DNA of 64,000 nt from Gordonia amarae NBRC 15530 (lineage in GTDB: Bacteria; Actinomycetota; Actinomycetes; Mycobacteriales; Mycobacteriaceae), in the NCBI RefSeq assembly GCF_000241345.1, contig NZ_BAED01000076.1, forward strand, positions 26,259 through 90,258, in the 5' to 3' direction. Positions 26,301-33,220 of this stretch are shown here, one piece after another; position 1 is the stretch's first letter, and each line of letters begins with the position of its first letter. A program made the position numbers and the translations under genes. The notes beneath the pieces are model-generated. The model was not told the origin of the DNA, searched no databases, and was given only the letters and a program-made list of their open reading frames with translations.

Positions 26301-27967
26301 GCCACCGACAGACCGGGTGAATCGTCGAGCGCCTGTCGGGCGACCAGCGGCCGCGCCGAACGCGACGTGTCCGGGTCGAGATCGGCCCGCAGCACCACGA
26401 ACCCGATGCCCTGGGAGGCCAGCGTCGCGGCCAGGCCGGGGGAGCCGCGCCCGGAGGCGATCTGCCGCTGCACCGCATCCATCGCCCGGATCGCTCCGGG
26501 CGGGACCAGCGGGATCGCATCGCGCACCGCCCACGGGGTGTCCGCCAGCGCCTGCAGCGGCTCGTCGCGGGTCAGCCCCCACACCTGGTCGGCGAACGGC
26601 GCACCCGGCACCACCAGGGACCTCAGCGCGGGACGCGACGGCCCGTCCGGCGAACTGTTCTGTTTCAGCCATGCCGCCGCCTCCGTCCAGTACGACGGCA
26701 TCGACGTGTAGGTATCGGCGGGCGTGAGCTGCCCGGTCCACATCAACGACCCCGCGCCGCCGATCGCGACGACCACCGCGAGCGCCGTCGCCACCCCCCG
26801 CGACATCGCCGGCCGCAGGAACGCCCGCGGCTCGGTCAGCGGCACCCGCGCCAGCAGATGCGCGATGCCCAGCACCACCGGGATTCGGATGAACGGCTCG
26901 AACTTGTGGATGTTGCGCAGCGGGGCGCCCGCGCCGTCGAGAAACTCGCGCACCGGTTCGGCGATCGGTGAGCCGAGGGTGCCCGCGTAGCCGACGCACA
27001 TCACCAGCAGCCCGGTCACCAGGATCGTGACGAGCCTGCCGCGGCCCGGCATCGCCCGCATTGTCAGCCCCGCCAGGCCCGCGGCGACGAGCACCCCGGT
27101 GGCCAGGACCGCCGCCGGCTGCGTCACCAGCACCGCACCGGCCACCCGCTCCGGTGAGACGAACGGCGTCCACGCGCTCGTCCCGCGCAGCACCTCGGTG
27201 AGCGAGGACCATTGCGTCGTGGTGCGCGCCGACTCGATGAAATCCAGGAACGGCGGGCTGACCTGCGACATCATCAGCAGCGGCAGGATCCACCAGGCGC
27301 ACGCCAGCGCCAGCCCCAGCGCCCACCACGCGGCGAACCGCACGGCCCGCAGTCCCGCCCGGCGGACCGTCAGCAGCCACCACAGCGCGGCGACACCGAG
27401 CGCGGCGACCGTCGCCACCGCGTTCACCGCCCCCATCAGCGCCACCGCCGCAGCCGACAGGAAACCCTGCCGCCACAGCGGGCCGGTGTCACGATCGAGG
27501 GCCCGGATCACCGGGAGCAGCACCCACGGCGCCAGCATCATCGGCAGTGTCTCCGACGAGATCGACCCGAGCGTGGTGAGCACCCGCGGGCTCAGCACGA
27601 ATACCGCCGCCGCGACGATCCGCGACGCAGGCGAACCGGCCCGCAGTGCCTCGGCCAGCCGGACGATGCCGACGAACCCGATGGTCAGCAGCAGCGCCCA
27701 CCACAGGCGCTGGGTGATCCACGGCGGGATGTGCGCGAGGTCGCCGAGCGCGAAGAACGCGCCGTGCGGGAAGAAGTAGCCGTACGCCTGGTTCTGCACC
27801 TGCCCCATCGGGGCGTCGGGCGACCACAGGTGTGCCGCCCGGCCGAGGAAACCGAGCGGGTCGGCGGCGAGATCGAGCTTGGTGTCGGCCGAGATCCGGC
27901 CGGGGGCCTGCGCGAAGGAGACGATCAGCGCGCACAGAGCGGCGATGACCACGCCGCGCGAGGACAT
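23366..27967 (-). CDS. aftD: Alpha-(1->3)-arabinofuranosyltransferase AftD-like
   Basis: This very large membrane enzyme (1533 aa; I recall about 1400 in M. tuberculosis Rv0236c) adds arabinofuranose branches to arabinogalactan/lipoarabinomannan from decaprenyl-phosphoarabinose. The N-terminal third is a GT-C membrane domain starting MSSRGVVIAALCALIVSFAQAPG, with the acidic first loop KLDLAADPLGFLG. The long extracytoplasmic part contains discoidin-like carbohydrate-binding segments (for example GKPGTAWVSSG, KWLRLSFTRPRTALSLTL), and a final membrane helix lies near the C-terminus. An acidic low-complexity insertion of about 109 aa (about 992-1100) interrupts one such module. ATG 27967 was chosen; a longer frame would translate a dispersed repeat (MRCEERKRRASKPGE). 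Confidence 0.9.
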   Translation of the reverse strand: MSSRGVVIAALCALIVSFAQAPGRISADTKLDLAADPLGFLGRAAHLWSPDAPMGQVQNQAYGYFFPHGAFFALGDLAHIPPWITQRLWWALLLTIGFVGIVRLAEALRAGSPASRIVAAAVFVLSPRVLTTLGSISSETLPMMLAPWVLLPVIRALDRDTGPLWRQGFLSAAAVALMGAVNAVATVAALGVAALWWLLTVRRAGLRAVRFAAWWALGLALACAWWILPLLMMSQVSPPFLDFIESARTTTQWSSLTEVLRGTSAWTPFVSPERVAGAVLVTQPAAVLATGVLVAAGLAGLTMRAMPGRGRLVTILVTGLLVMCVGYAGTLGSPIAEPVREFLDGAGAPLRNIHKFEPFIRIPVVLGIAHLLARVPLTEPRAFLRPAMSRGVATALAVVVAIGGAGSLMWTGQLTPADTYTSMPSYWTEAAAWLKQNSSPDGPSRPALRSLVVPGAPFADQVWGLTRDEPLQALADTPWAVRDAIPLVPPGAIRAMDAVQRQIASGRGSPGLAATLASQGIGFVVLRADLDPDTSRSARPLVARQALDDSPGLSVAARFGPRVGPATVTGVVRDNGLRPALRAITIYTVDGAARAGGTGPVLVDAASVPRVSGGPEAIATINAQRGRAGLPAVGPTVLDADARRFDTEHPDTPLPASPRIVTDTPTDREVDVGRVDDHSSAIRTADDPRRTQNAVPDYPAWDGIGRGDLVRAQWLLDNQPGQVRVSSSGAAADATQPGQTSPANSTAAAFDGKPGTAWVSSGLAAAAGKWLRLSFTRPRTALSLTLTTAKAIGPDVDTVVVTTNAGSSVAQGISPGKPFTVTLPGGNTSWIEIRASHTRSGTAGNQFALGEVTLTDLATGNPLSIRQRVVLPAQQKNSAVAQWVLTQELTGRSACVRDTSSDDELFRCASGLGLTPETPGVFTRALSVPSATSVSPTVTLVPMPGDGLRALLHVPGSVVADGPSDVTDPRGAAQAAVDGDPATVWTAPADGARDDDEDPADDDGTTSDRESGDEATSDGKAGNTGGYGDPDSKKQNGDDAQKDSGQKDSGHKDPAKEDPAQKDSGREDSRAGDSGETDSGEEEPGKQESGQKDSGRESDSGPTLTIRLPEVQRVDKLRIVAPETYPAAPTEVSVNLGERWLTRTVTRDGTVTLTGARTDRIRLRVNKSADVIDVNSLGFATRAPAGIAEIKISPAPDARPFDPDRVVTVGCGDGIGITVAGRVIGLSLRTTAGDLRNGTPVVARPCGSTPIPLAAGEQELSVNPGSAFSVLDVNLSTAQQIPSASTVLPTVEKWSATHRVVDVRASAADRILTVAESTNSGWRATVDTPDGEINLHPITVNGWQQGWVVPANLSGPVTLRYSLDTPYRWVLVVGLLLVAVLLALAWLPPVLARSRWSRHDAGVTGPFETLAPSSLRPQGSRGVVAASLAVLPVLGAVWLLTGWWGVGIGCTTALLTYRMRPSARVVAVFAAMLAAALALASGPWHSPTGYHGDEWWTQFPALVAITILVWSTVFTPARNRSPDDPSAARQLDP
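24777..24851 (-). repeat. 15-bp tandem repeats coding the acidic insertion of AftD
   Basis: Five consecutive 15-bp units of the GAATCCTTCTGGGCG type lie on the + strand (minus strand: QKDSG/HKDPA/KEDPA pentapeptides). More degenerate units extend to about 24680. All changes keep the frame. Confidence 0.8.
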
Positions 27968-28003
27968 CCGGTCCTGGTTCCCGCACGAAAGCCGGCCACT
28001 TCG

Positions 28004-28116
28004 CCGGTTGAGGTGCGAGGTCGGCCGGCGACCGAGCCTCGAAACCCGGTGAGAAGACATCGTTATCTCACCGGGTTTCGAGGCTCGTCGCTTGCGCTCC
28101 TCACACCTCAACCAGC
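28004..28116. repeat. Dispersed palindromic repeats, copies 3 and 4, facing pair upstream of aftD
   Basis: A forward copy lies at 28004-28054 and an inverted copy at 28066-28116, with 11 bp between them, so the transcript could fold into a hairpin with arms of about 50 bp. The pair fills the gap between aftD and the DUF2613 gene, both on the minus strand. It may cut or attenuate read-through from the small gene into aftD. Confidence 0.85.
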
Positions 28117-28169
28117 GACGGGAGGCGTTCGGGAGCGATCAGTTCTGCTGCTGATCAGTCTGCTGCTGA

Positions 28170-28364
28170 TCAGTCTGCTTCTGCGGCGGAACGTGAACCG
28201 TATTCGACGGCGCCCTGTACGAAGCCGTCCTCGGGCGAAATGCTGTTCATATCGGTGGCCGGCTTGGTGTCGGTGGCCACGACGCCACCGAGGAGCACCG
28301 CGCCGAGCCCGATGACAATACCCGCGACAGCGGCGACACCACCGGTGACAAGACGGTTCTGCAT
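28170..28364 (-). CDS. DUF2613 small secreted/membrane peptide (Rv0236A-like)
   Basis: This 64-aa peptide begins with a short basic start, then one hydrophobic helix (LVTGGVAAVAGIVIGLGAVLLGGVVA), then a polar tail containing PEDGFVQGAVEYGSR, the hallmark of DUF2613 proteins. In M. tuberculosis the equivalent peptide lies directly upstream of aftD, as here. ATG 28364 was chosen. A long upstream frame is antisense to the lpqI leader. The role is unknown; conserved linkage suggests a helper for AftD or its membrane assembly. Confidence 0.8.
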   Translation of the reverse strand: MQNRLVTGGVAAVAGIVIGLGAVLLGGVVATDTKPATDMNSISPEDGFVQGAVEYGSRSAAEAD

Positions 28365-28562
28365 GGGAAGTGAACTTACCAGAGCGCACGAGCCGTCAGC
28401 AGTCGCACGCGCGGTAACCGGGACAGCGCGCCGAAGTCGCGATCCACGGCTCCCGCGGGTGAGAATTGCGGGCACCGAAATGCCAGGTCGCGGTGGCCGC
28501 GCGACCCCATTCGAAGCGCAGGGTCCGCCTCGGTGACCGGCAAACATGACAGACTGGCCACC

Positions 28563-29801
28563 ATGGGCTTTCTCACGAGTCGTTCACGAACCGCCGCTCC
28601 GGTCCGCGTAACCGTGCTGGCCGCGGCCCTCGCGCTGGGGGTGGGACTGACCTCCGGCTGCGGTGGCGACGAGGACGTCGCGGCGTCCGATTCGTCCCAG
28701 ACGACCACGGCCCGGACCTCCGCGACCACGTCGAGCACACCGCTGCCGACGAGTTCGGCGACCCCGTCGCTGACCACCCTCACCAACCGCTGCGGCGCGG
28801 CCAAGCTCAAGAGCATGACGCAGCGGCAGAAACTGGCGCAGCTGATCATGGTCGGTGTCACCGGCACCGCCGACGCCCGGCAGGTGGTGCGGTCGGAGCA
28901 GATCGGCGGCATCTTCATCGGCAGCTGGACGGACAAGTCGATCCTCACCAGCGGCGCCGCCGCCAACATCTCCCGCAGCGCCAAGATCCCGCTGATGGTC
29001 TCCGTCGACCAGGAGGGCGGCCGGGTGTCGCGGCTGTCGGACCTCGGTATCGACGCGCCTTCGGCCCGCCAACTCGCACAGTCCAAGACGCTGGCGCAGG
29101 TGCGGTCGATCGCGGCGCAGATGGGGCGCCAGATGAAGCGCCTGGGCGTGACCGTCGATTTCGCGCCTTCCATCGATGTCAGCAATGAATCCGACAACGA
29201 GGTGATCGGCGACCGTTCGTTCAGCAACGACCCGAACGTCGTCACCCGCTTCGGCGGCGCGTTCGCCCGCGGCCTGGCCGACGCCGGCATCATCCCCGTG
29301 TACAAGCATTTCCCCGGCCACGGGCACGGTTCGGGCGACTCGCACCTCGGCGTGGTGCAGACCCCGCCGCTCGCGTCGCTGCAGAACAGCGACCTGGTGC
29401 CGTTCCGCAGGCTGCTCGCCAACCCCGGTCCCGCCGCCGCGATGGTCGGGCACCTGATCGTGCCGGGCCTGACCTCGCCCGACATGCCCGCCAGCCTCGA
29501 CGCGAAGGCGATCCGGATGCTGCGCACCGGCAAGGGCTACAACGGCCCGGCGTTCAACGGGGTGATCTTCTCCGACGACCTCGGCTCGATGGCCGCGATC
29601 AGCTCCAAGTACCCGATCACGCAGGCGGCGGTACTGTCGATCCGGGCGGGCGTCGACGTCGCGCTGTGGACCACCACCGATCAGGTGCCGGCAGTGCTCG
29701 ATTCGCTGGAGGCCGCCGTCCGTGACGGCCGTCTCAGCAAATCCGCCGTCGACACCAAGGTGGTGCGGGTGCTGCGGGCCAAGGGTGTCCTGACCTGCTG
29801 A
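28563..29801 (+). CDS. lpqI: GH3 beta-N-acetylglucosaminidase lipoprotein (LpqI/NagZ)
   Basis: This 412-aa lipoprotein carries a lipobox LTSGC with Cys33 as the anchor, a Thr/Ser-rich linker to about residue 75, then the GH3 NagZ barrel. KHFPGHGHGSGDSHL (from K248) includes the flexible loop with the His/Asp acid-base pair. VIFSDDLGSM places the likely nucleophile at Asp338. NagZ removes GlcNAc from peptidoglycan fragments during wall recycling, and LpqI is the mycobacterial version. The ATG at 28563 is chosen over a GTG ten codons upstream because it opens the signal peptide. It is followed by the tetR gene, as at Rv0237-Rv0238. Confidence 0.92.
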   Translation: MGFLTSRSRTAAPVRVTVLAAALALGVGLTSGCGGDEDVAASDSSQTTTARTSATTSSTPLPTSSATPSLTTLTNRCGAAKLKSMTQRQKLAQLIMVGVTGTADARQVVRSEQIGGIFIGSWTDKSILTSGAAANISRSAKIPLMVSVDQEGGRVSRLSDLGIDAPSARQLAQSKTLAQVRSIAAQMGRQMKRLGVTVDFAPSIDVSNESDNEVIGDRSFSNDPNVVTRFGGAFARGLADAGIIPVYKHFPGHGHGSGDSHLGVVQTPPLASLQNSDLVPFRRLLANPGPAAAMVGHLIVPGLTSPDMPASLDAKAIRMLRTGKGYNGPAFNGVIFSDDLGSMAAISSKYPITQAAVLSIRAGVDVALWTTTDQVPAVLDSLEAAVRDGRLSKSAVDTKVVRVLRAKGVLTC

Positions 29802-29824
29802 TTCGCCGCCTCGTTCGCCACCGG

Positions 29825-29844
29825 AACTTACCGAATGGTAAGTT
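29825..29844 (+). promoter_or_regulatory. TetR-type operator O1 upstream of tetR
   Basis: AACTTACCGAATGGTAAGTT is a perfect palindrome with 8-bp arms around four bases, 57 bp before the tetR start. It shares the TTAC-[C/T]-N4-[G/A]-GTAA core with sites at 34698 and 44488, so it is probably the autoregulatory site. Confidence 0.72.
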
Positions 29845-29901
29845 TGGTTGACGTGTGCGGTGGAGGGCCACGCACGTGAACCCACGGAATGAGGCGGATA
29901 T

Positions 29902-30513
29902 ATGGTCGGCGGAACCAAGCGACTTCCCCGCGCGGTACGCGAACAGCAGATGCTCGACGCCGCGGTGCGGGTATTCGCCGACCACGGCTTCCGGGACACC
30001 TCGATGGACGCCATCGCCGCCGAGGCGGAGATCTCCAAGCCGATGCTGTACCTGTACTACGGCTCGAAGGAAGAACTGTTCGGCGCCTGTATGAGCCGCG
30101 AGTCGAGCCGCTTCATCGAGGCGATGAGCGTCGGTTTCGACCCGAACCTGGCCCAGCGTGAGCAGGCCCGCACCGTGGTCCGTGAGTTCCTGCGGTACGT
30201 GCACGAGAACCGGCGGTCGTGGCGGGTCCTGTACCGCGTCGCCATCGGCACCGCGGCCTTCACCTCCCGCGTCATGGAGAGCCGCCAACGGATCACCGAG
30301 ATGGTCGCCGGACTGATCCGCGCCGGCACCACCGTCGAGGGCGCCGCCGACATCGACTTCGAACTCACCGCGCTCGCCATCGTGGGGGCCACCGAGGCCG
30401 TCGCCGACCGCATCGCCGAGGGTGACGTCGACCTCGACGCCGCCACCGACCTGCTCGTCGGCATCGTCTGGCGCGGCCTCAAGGGTGTCGGCACCGACCG
30501 CGCCACCACCTAG
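29902..30513 (+). CDS. TetR-family regulator (Rv0238-like)
   Basis: This 203-aa regulator has an N-terminal TetR helix-turn-helix: VREQQMLDAAVRVFADHGFRDTSMDAIAAEAEISKPMLYLYYGSKEELF (about residues 10-60), with an all-helical ligand/dimer domain after it. The position between lpqI and a vapBC/htdX/fabG4 block equals Rv0238. Given matching palindromes upstream of itself, at fabG4/fadA2 and at fadE5, it most likely represses a fatty-acyl-CoA handling regulon with an acyl-CoA or similar effector; this is inference. The 167 bp after its stop contains no feature that I could support. Confidence 0.86.
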   Translation: MVGGTKRLPRAVREQQMLDAAVRVFADHGFRDTSMDAIAAEAEISKPMLYLYYGSKEELFGACMSRESSRFIEAMSVGFDPNLAQREQARTVVREFLRYVHENRRSWRVLYRVAIGTAAFTSRVMESRQRITEMVAGLIRAGTTVEGAADIDFELTALAIVGATEAVADRIAEGDVDLDAATDLLVGIVWRGLKGVGTDRATT

Positions 30514-30680
30514 CCCGCGGCCGTTCGCCCACGGGACCGGATACGGCGCGCGGCCGGACCCAAGACCTGGCACCGGACCTGCCTGCACTCGGCGTGGTCA
30601 ACTCCAGCGCCTGCCGATACCACCGCGAACTGCATTTCCGAACCGCGGTCTCAGGTATCACCGAGAACTGATCACAAGGT

Positions 30681-31106
30681 TTACTCCTGGATCAGCCACG
30701 GGTTGACGATAGCGACGCCCATCGGCGCAAAATCCGCAACATTGCGTGTGACGACGGTGAGTCCGTGAACGAGTGCTGTTGCCGCTATATACCCGTCGCG
30801 TTCGGGACGGGGGTCGGGGACGTGTAGGAGTGCTGCGCGACGGGCCACTTCACAATCGACGGGGAGGGTGCGCCTGTCGAAGGCATTGATGACGCGGGCG
30901 TCGAACCACCGTCGTAGCGACCTGCCCTGAAGCTCGTCCCGGCGCTCGACCCGAAGGATGCCGAGTTCGATCTCGGAGACCGTGACCGAGCTGAGGTATT
31001 GTTCGGTCGCCGGTTGTGCGGCCGCCCATGCCGCGACGCTGTCGTCGATCCGGCCCGGTTGCTTGCGGAGTTCGCTGACAACATTGGTGTCGAGCAGGTA
31101 GGTCAC
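30681..31106 (-). CDS. PIN-domain toxin (VapC family), module A
   Basis: This 141-aa PIN-domain ribonuclease begins MTYLLDTNVVSELRK, with the first active-site Asp. SEIELGI carries the Glu, and RDGYIAATALVHGLTVVTRNVADF carries the remaining Asp/Asn residues of the metal site. VapC toxins cut specific RNAs, often initiator tRNA or 23S rRNA. The start overlaps the antitoxin stop by four bases. The FitB-like sequence and the Phd-type partner distinguish this module from module B next door. Confidence 0.88.
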   Translation of the reverse strand: MTYLLDTNVVSELRKQPGRIDDSVAAWAAAQPATEQYLSSVTVSEIELGILRVERRDELQGRSLRRWFDARVINAFDRRTLPVDCEVARRAALLHVPDPRPERDGYIAATALVHGLTVVTRNVADFAPMGVAIVNPWLIQE

Positions 31107-31342
31107 AGTTCGGCCGCTCGGGGCAGCGTACGCGACACGACCGGCTCGAAGTCGATGTCTTCCGTCATCTGCAACACCTCGAGCAGGCTTCGCCGATCGC
31201 GCATCTGCTCATACTCGGCAATGGACAGCAGGACGTATGCGGGTTCACCACGGTCCGTGATGACGACTGGACCGTTGTCGGCAGCGCGTTTGGCTCCGCT
31301 CACATCTTGGTTGAATTCTCGTGCACTGAATGTCGTCGCCAT
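31103..31342 (-). CDS. Phd/YefM-type antitoxin, module A
   Basis: This 79-aa antitoxin has the Phd/YefM DNA-binding fold MATTFSAREFNQDVSGAKRAADNGPVVITDRGEPAYVLLSIAEYEQ and a C-terminal segment that wraps the toxin. Translational coupling to the PIN toxin is indicated by the 4-bp overlap. AAGGGGG precedes the ATG. The operator lies just upstream. Confidence 0.88.
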   Translation of the reverse strand: MATTFSAREFNQDVSGAKRAADNGPVVITDRGEPAYVLLSIAEYEQMRDRRSLLEVLQMTEDIDFEPVVSRTLPRAAEL

Positions 31343-31353
31343 TGGTACCCCCT

Positions 31354-31371
31354 TGTAGGAACGTTTCTACA
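31354..31371 (-). promoter_or_regulatory. Operator of toxin-antitoxin module A
   Basis: TGTAGGAACGTTTCTACA is an 18-bp palindrome with one mismatched pair. It overlaps a minus-strand TATTGT -10 element (31374-31369), 12 bp before the antitoxin start. This is the expected layout for autorepression by the Phd-PIN complex. Confidence 0.6.
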
Positions 31372-31411
31372 ATACCGCACATAGTGGCTCGGTGGGGGCT
31401 CCCAGAGCCGG

Positions 31412-31825
31412 CTACGGCAGGAGTTCGAACGACCTGACATGTCGGGGACGCACGACGGAGAAGTGACGCCGGTCGACAGTGGCAACCGTGCGCACTCCGA
31501 GGCGCTCGGCAGTGGCCACCACCGACGCATCGGCGGTGCCGAGTGGCAGGTCCCGGTATCGGGCCACCAACTCCGCGATGCGCAGCCAGTCCGCCGCCGC
31601 AACAGGTTCGACGGTGAAATGGCCGGCGGCGAGATCGCCGAGAAACCGCACCTCGGCTTCGGCACCCAGCCTGGTGCTGAGAAGATACGTGACTTCGGTG
31701 ATGACCAACGTCGGGACGATCAATGGGCCAGGGTGCGTTTCGAGAAGCTCCAGCGATGCGTGATGGTGCGCGTCGTCGGCGTCGACGTAGGCATACAGTG
31801 GTCCGGCATCGACGATGAGCGGCAC
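31412..31825 (-). CDS. PIN-domain toxin (VapC family), module B
   Basis: This 137-aa PIN ribonuclease begins MPLIVDAGPLYAYVDADDAHH (active-site Asp), with ITEVTYLL (Glu) and LGTADASVVATAERLGVRTVATVDRRHF for the rest of the acidic site. The start is GTG, and its G is shared with the antitoxin's TAG stop (TAGTG). The 'AGPLYA' type N-terminus places it in a different VapC subgroup from module A. Confidence 0.87.
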   Translation of the reverse strand: MPLIVDAGPLYAYVDADDAHHHASLELLETHPGPLIVPTLVITEVTYLLSTRLGAEAEVRFLGDLAAGHFTVEPVAAADWLRIAELVARYRDLPLGTADASVVATAERLGVRTVATVDRRHFSVVRPRHVRSFELLP

Positions 31826-32079
31826 TACTGTTTGGCTTCTGTGGATTCGGCCCCGGCGTTCTGGAGCTCTGTGGCCAGGATCTCTTCGATGCGCTCAGAG
31901 ATGTCGCTTCGCCCGCTGCGACCCGCGGCTGCGGCAGCGAGCCTTCTGCGTGACCCCGTACCGAGGAAGGTTTCCAATGCTTCCCTGCTGACCTCGGAGA
32001 TCGTTGTACCCCGCAGATTCGCCTCGTGACGCAGCCGCGCATCGAGTTCATCGGGAATCTTGATGGTCGTCCGCTTCAT
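31825..32079 (-). CDS. Ribbon-helix-helix antitoxin (VapB-like), module B
   Basis: This 84-aa antitoxin has an N-terminal RHH fold MKRTTIKIPDELDARLRHEANLRGTTISEVSREALETFLG and a C-terminal toxin-binding tail. The ATG at 32079 is preferred over ATGs at 32100 and 32091 because a palindrome and a TATGCT -10 sit directly upstream with the seven-base spacing of leaderless genes. If so, RNA polymerase and repressor compete for the same 14 bp. Confidence 0.8.
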   Translation of the reverse strand: MKRTTIKIPDELDARLRHEANLRGTTISEVSREALETFLGTGSRRRLAAAAAGRSGRSDISERIEEILATELQNAGAESTEAKQ

Positions 32080-32093
32080 GTATGCCAGCATAC
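32080..32093 (-). promoter_or_regulatory. Operator/-10 region of toxin-antitoxin module B
   Basis: GTATGC CA GCATAC is a perfect 6-bp-arm palindrome abutting the ATG at 32079. The minus-strand TATGCT (32092-32087) inside it is seven bases from the start codon. Confidence 0.5.
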
Positions 32094-32288
32094 CTGCCAT
32101 GCACTACACTGGCGGCATGGATGATCTGATCATCGATGCCGGCGACGCCTACTAAGCGAGGGCCGGGCGCACGCGGGCGGCCGAGCGATTTGTGGAGCTT
32201 TCGCGGTAACTGAACGGGAGTAGCGGTGGCCGCGGTTGGACACGTGAGGAGTTGTCCGCACCCCCGTCGAATGGACCGACCGAAAGCG

Positions 32289-32320
32289 CTGTGGGCCACC
32301 GGTTTCCCGGTGGCCCACAG
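32289..32320 (-). terminator. Terminator after htdX
   Basis: Perfect 14-bp stem CTGTGGGCCACCGG / CCGGTGGCCCACAG with a TTTC loop, beginning 13 bp after the htdX stop. The remaining 190 bp up to module B hold only a 12-codon frame at 32117 that I do not call a gene. Confidence 0.8.
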
Positions 32321-32332
32321 TCATGTCGGTGT

Positions 32333-33220
32333 TCAGTTGTGGCGCAGGGTGGCCGTCAGGTGCGGGTAGCCCTTGCGGCGGTTGCGGATTTCGATGTCGA
32401 AGTTGCCCTTGCCGTCGATGCGCCGGGTGTACAGGTTGACCTTGGCGGGCAGCAGCAGCGGCTTGCCGAACTGCACGTCGTAGGTCACCTCGCCGGGCAG
32501 CTGGGCCTCGATGTTGGCCAGCGCGGCTGCGGCGCTCCACATTCCGTGGGCGATTGCCTTGGAGAAGCCGAACGCCCTGGCGGGCAGGTCACCCATGTGG
32601 ATGGGGTTGCGGTCACCGGAGGCGGCCGCGTACTCACGGATGCGTCCGAGGTCCACCGACAGCACGGCGTCCGGCGGCGGCGGGGCCGAGTTCTTCGGGA
32701 CGGGACCGCGCGGTTCGCCGGACAGGCTGGTGCGCTGCTGCTTGAGGAAGGTGGCGGTCTGCACCGCGACAACCTCGGAGCCGACGGTGAACTCGCTGAT
32801 CATGTCGATCAGCAGACCCTTGCGGTGCTCGCGCAGGTTCTCCGCGTGCGTGGTGATGGTCAGCGGCTCGTCGACACCGATCTCGCGCTTGCGCTCGATG
32901 GTGTTGGCGATGTGCACCGAACCGACCGCGCCGAACGGGAACGCGCTGTCGGTCATGATCTTCATCGACAGCGGGAACTGCAGCACGAACAGGTAGGTCA
33001 GCGGCACCGTCGCGGAGAACCGCTGCCCCGTGGTCCGGCAATACGTTTGCAGCGCAGCCGGATCGACGCGCACATCGGCGAGCCGGTACCGGGTGTCGGG
33101 GACCGTGGCGGTCGGTGAGACCTTGGCGGGTTTGCCGATCACCGGCAGCATCGCCGCGACCGCTTTGCCGTAGATCGAGGCGGTGCCGGGGGCGCCGCTG
33201 AGTGTGATCGTCTTACTCAT
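32333..33220 (-). CDS. htdX: (3R)-hydroxyacyl-thioester dehydratase HtdX-like (MaoC)
   Basis: This 295-aa double-hotdog dehydratase belongs to the MaoC/hydratase-2 family. The catalytic motif YAAASGDRNPIHMGD (Asp and His, about residue 205) and AIAHGMWSAAA are in the C-terminal hotdog. The N-terminal hotdog is degenerate, as usual. It removes water from (3R)-hydroxyacyl-CoA/ACP in fatty-acid elongation or breakdown. Its start shares the A of the fabG4 stop (TGATG), so the two enzymes are coupled: reductase, then dehydratase. Order and orientation match Rv0241c-Rv0242c. Confidence 0.92.
   Translation of the reverse strand: MSKTITLSGAPGTASIYGKAVAAMLPVIGKPAKVSPTATVPDTRYRLADVRVDPAALQTYCRTTGQRFSATVPLTYLFVLQFPLSMKIMTDSAFPFGAVGSVHIANTIERKREIGVDEPLTITTHAENLREHRKGLLIDMISEFTVGSEVVAVQTATFLKQQRTSLSGEPRGPVPKNSAPPPPDAVLSVDLGRIREYAAASGDRNPIHMGDLPARAFGFSKAIAHGMWSAAAALANIEAQLPGEVTYDVQFGKPLLLPAKVNLYTRRIDGKGNFDIEIRNRRKGYPHLTATLRHN

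Noticed and set aside
28020..28111. N-terminal extension of AftD through the repeat (MRCEERKRRASKPGE...)
   Set aside because: The translated repeat recurs upstream of other genes in the same way (for example iclR), so it is not part of the protein. ATG 27967 starts the first helix.
32117..32155. 12-codon frame MDDLIIDAGDAY upstream of vapB module B
   Set aside because: It is too short to support without a ribosome-binding site. It probably occurs by chance, although the divergent position made it worth noting.
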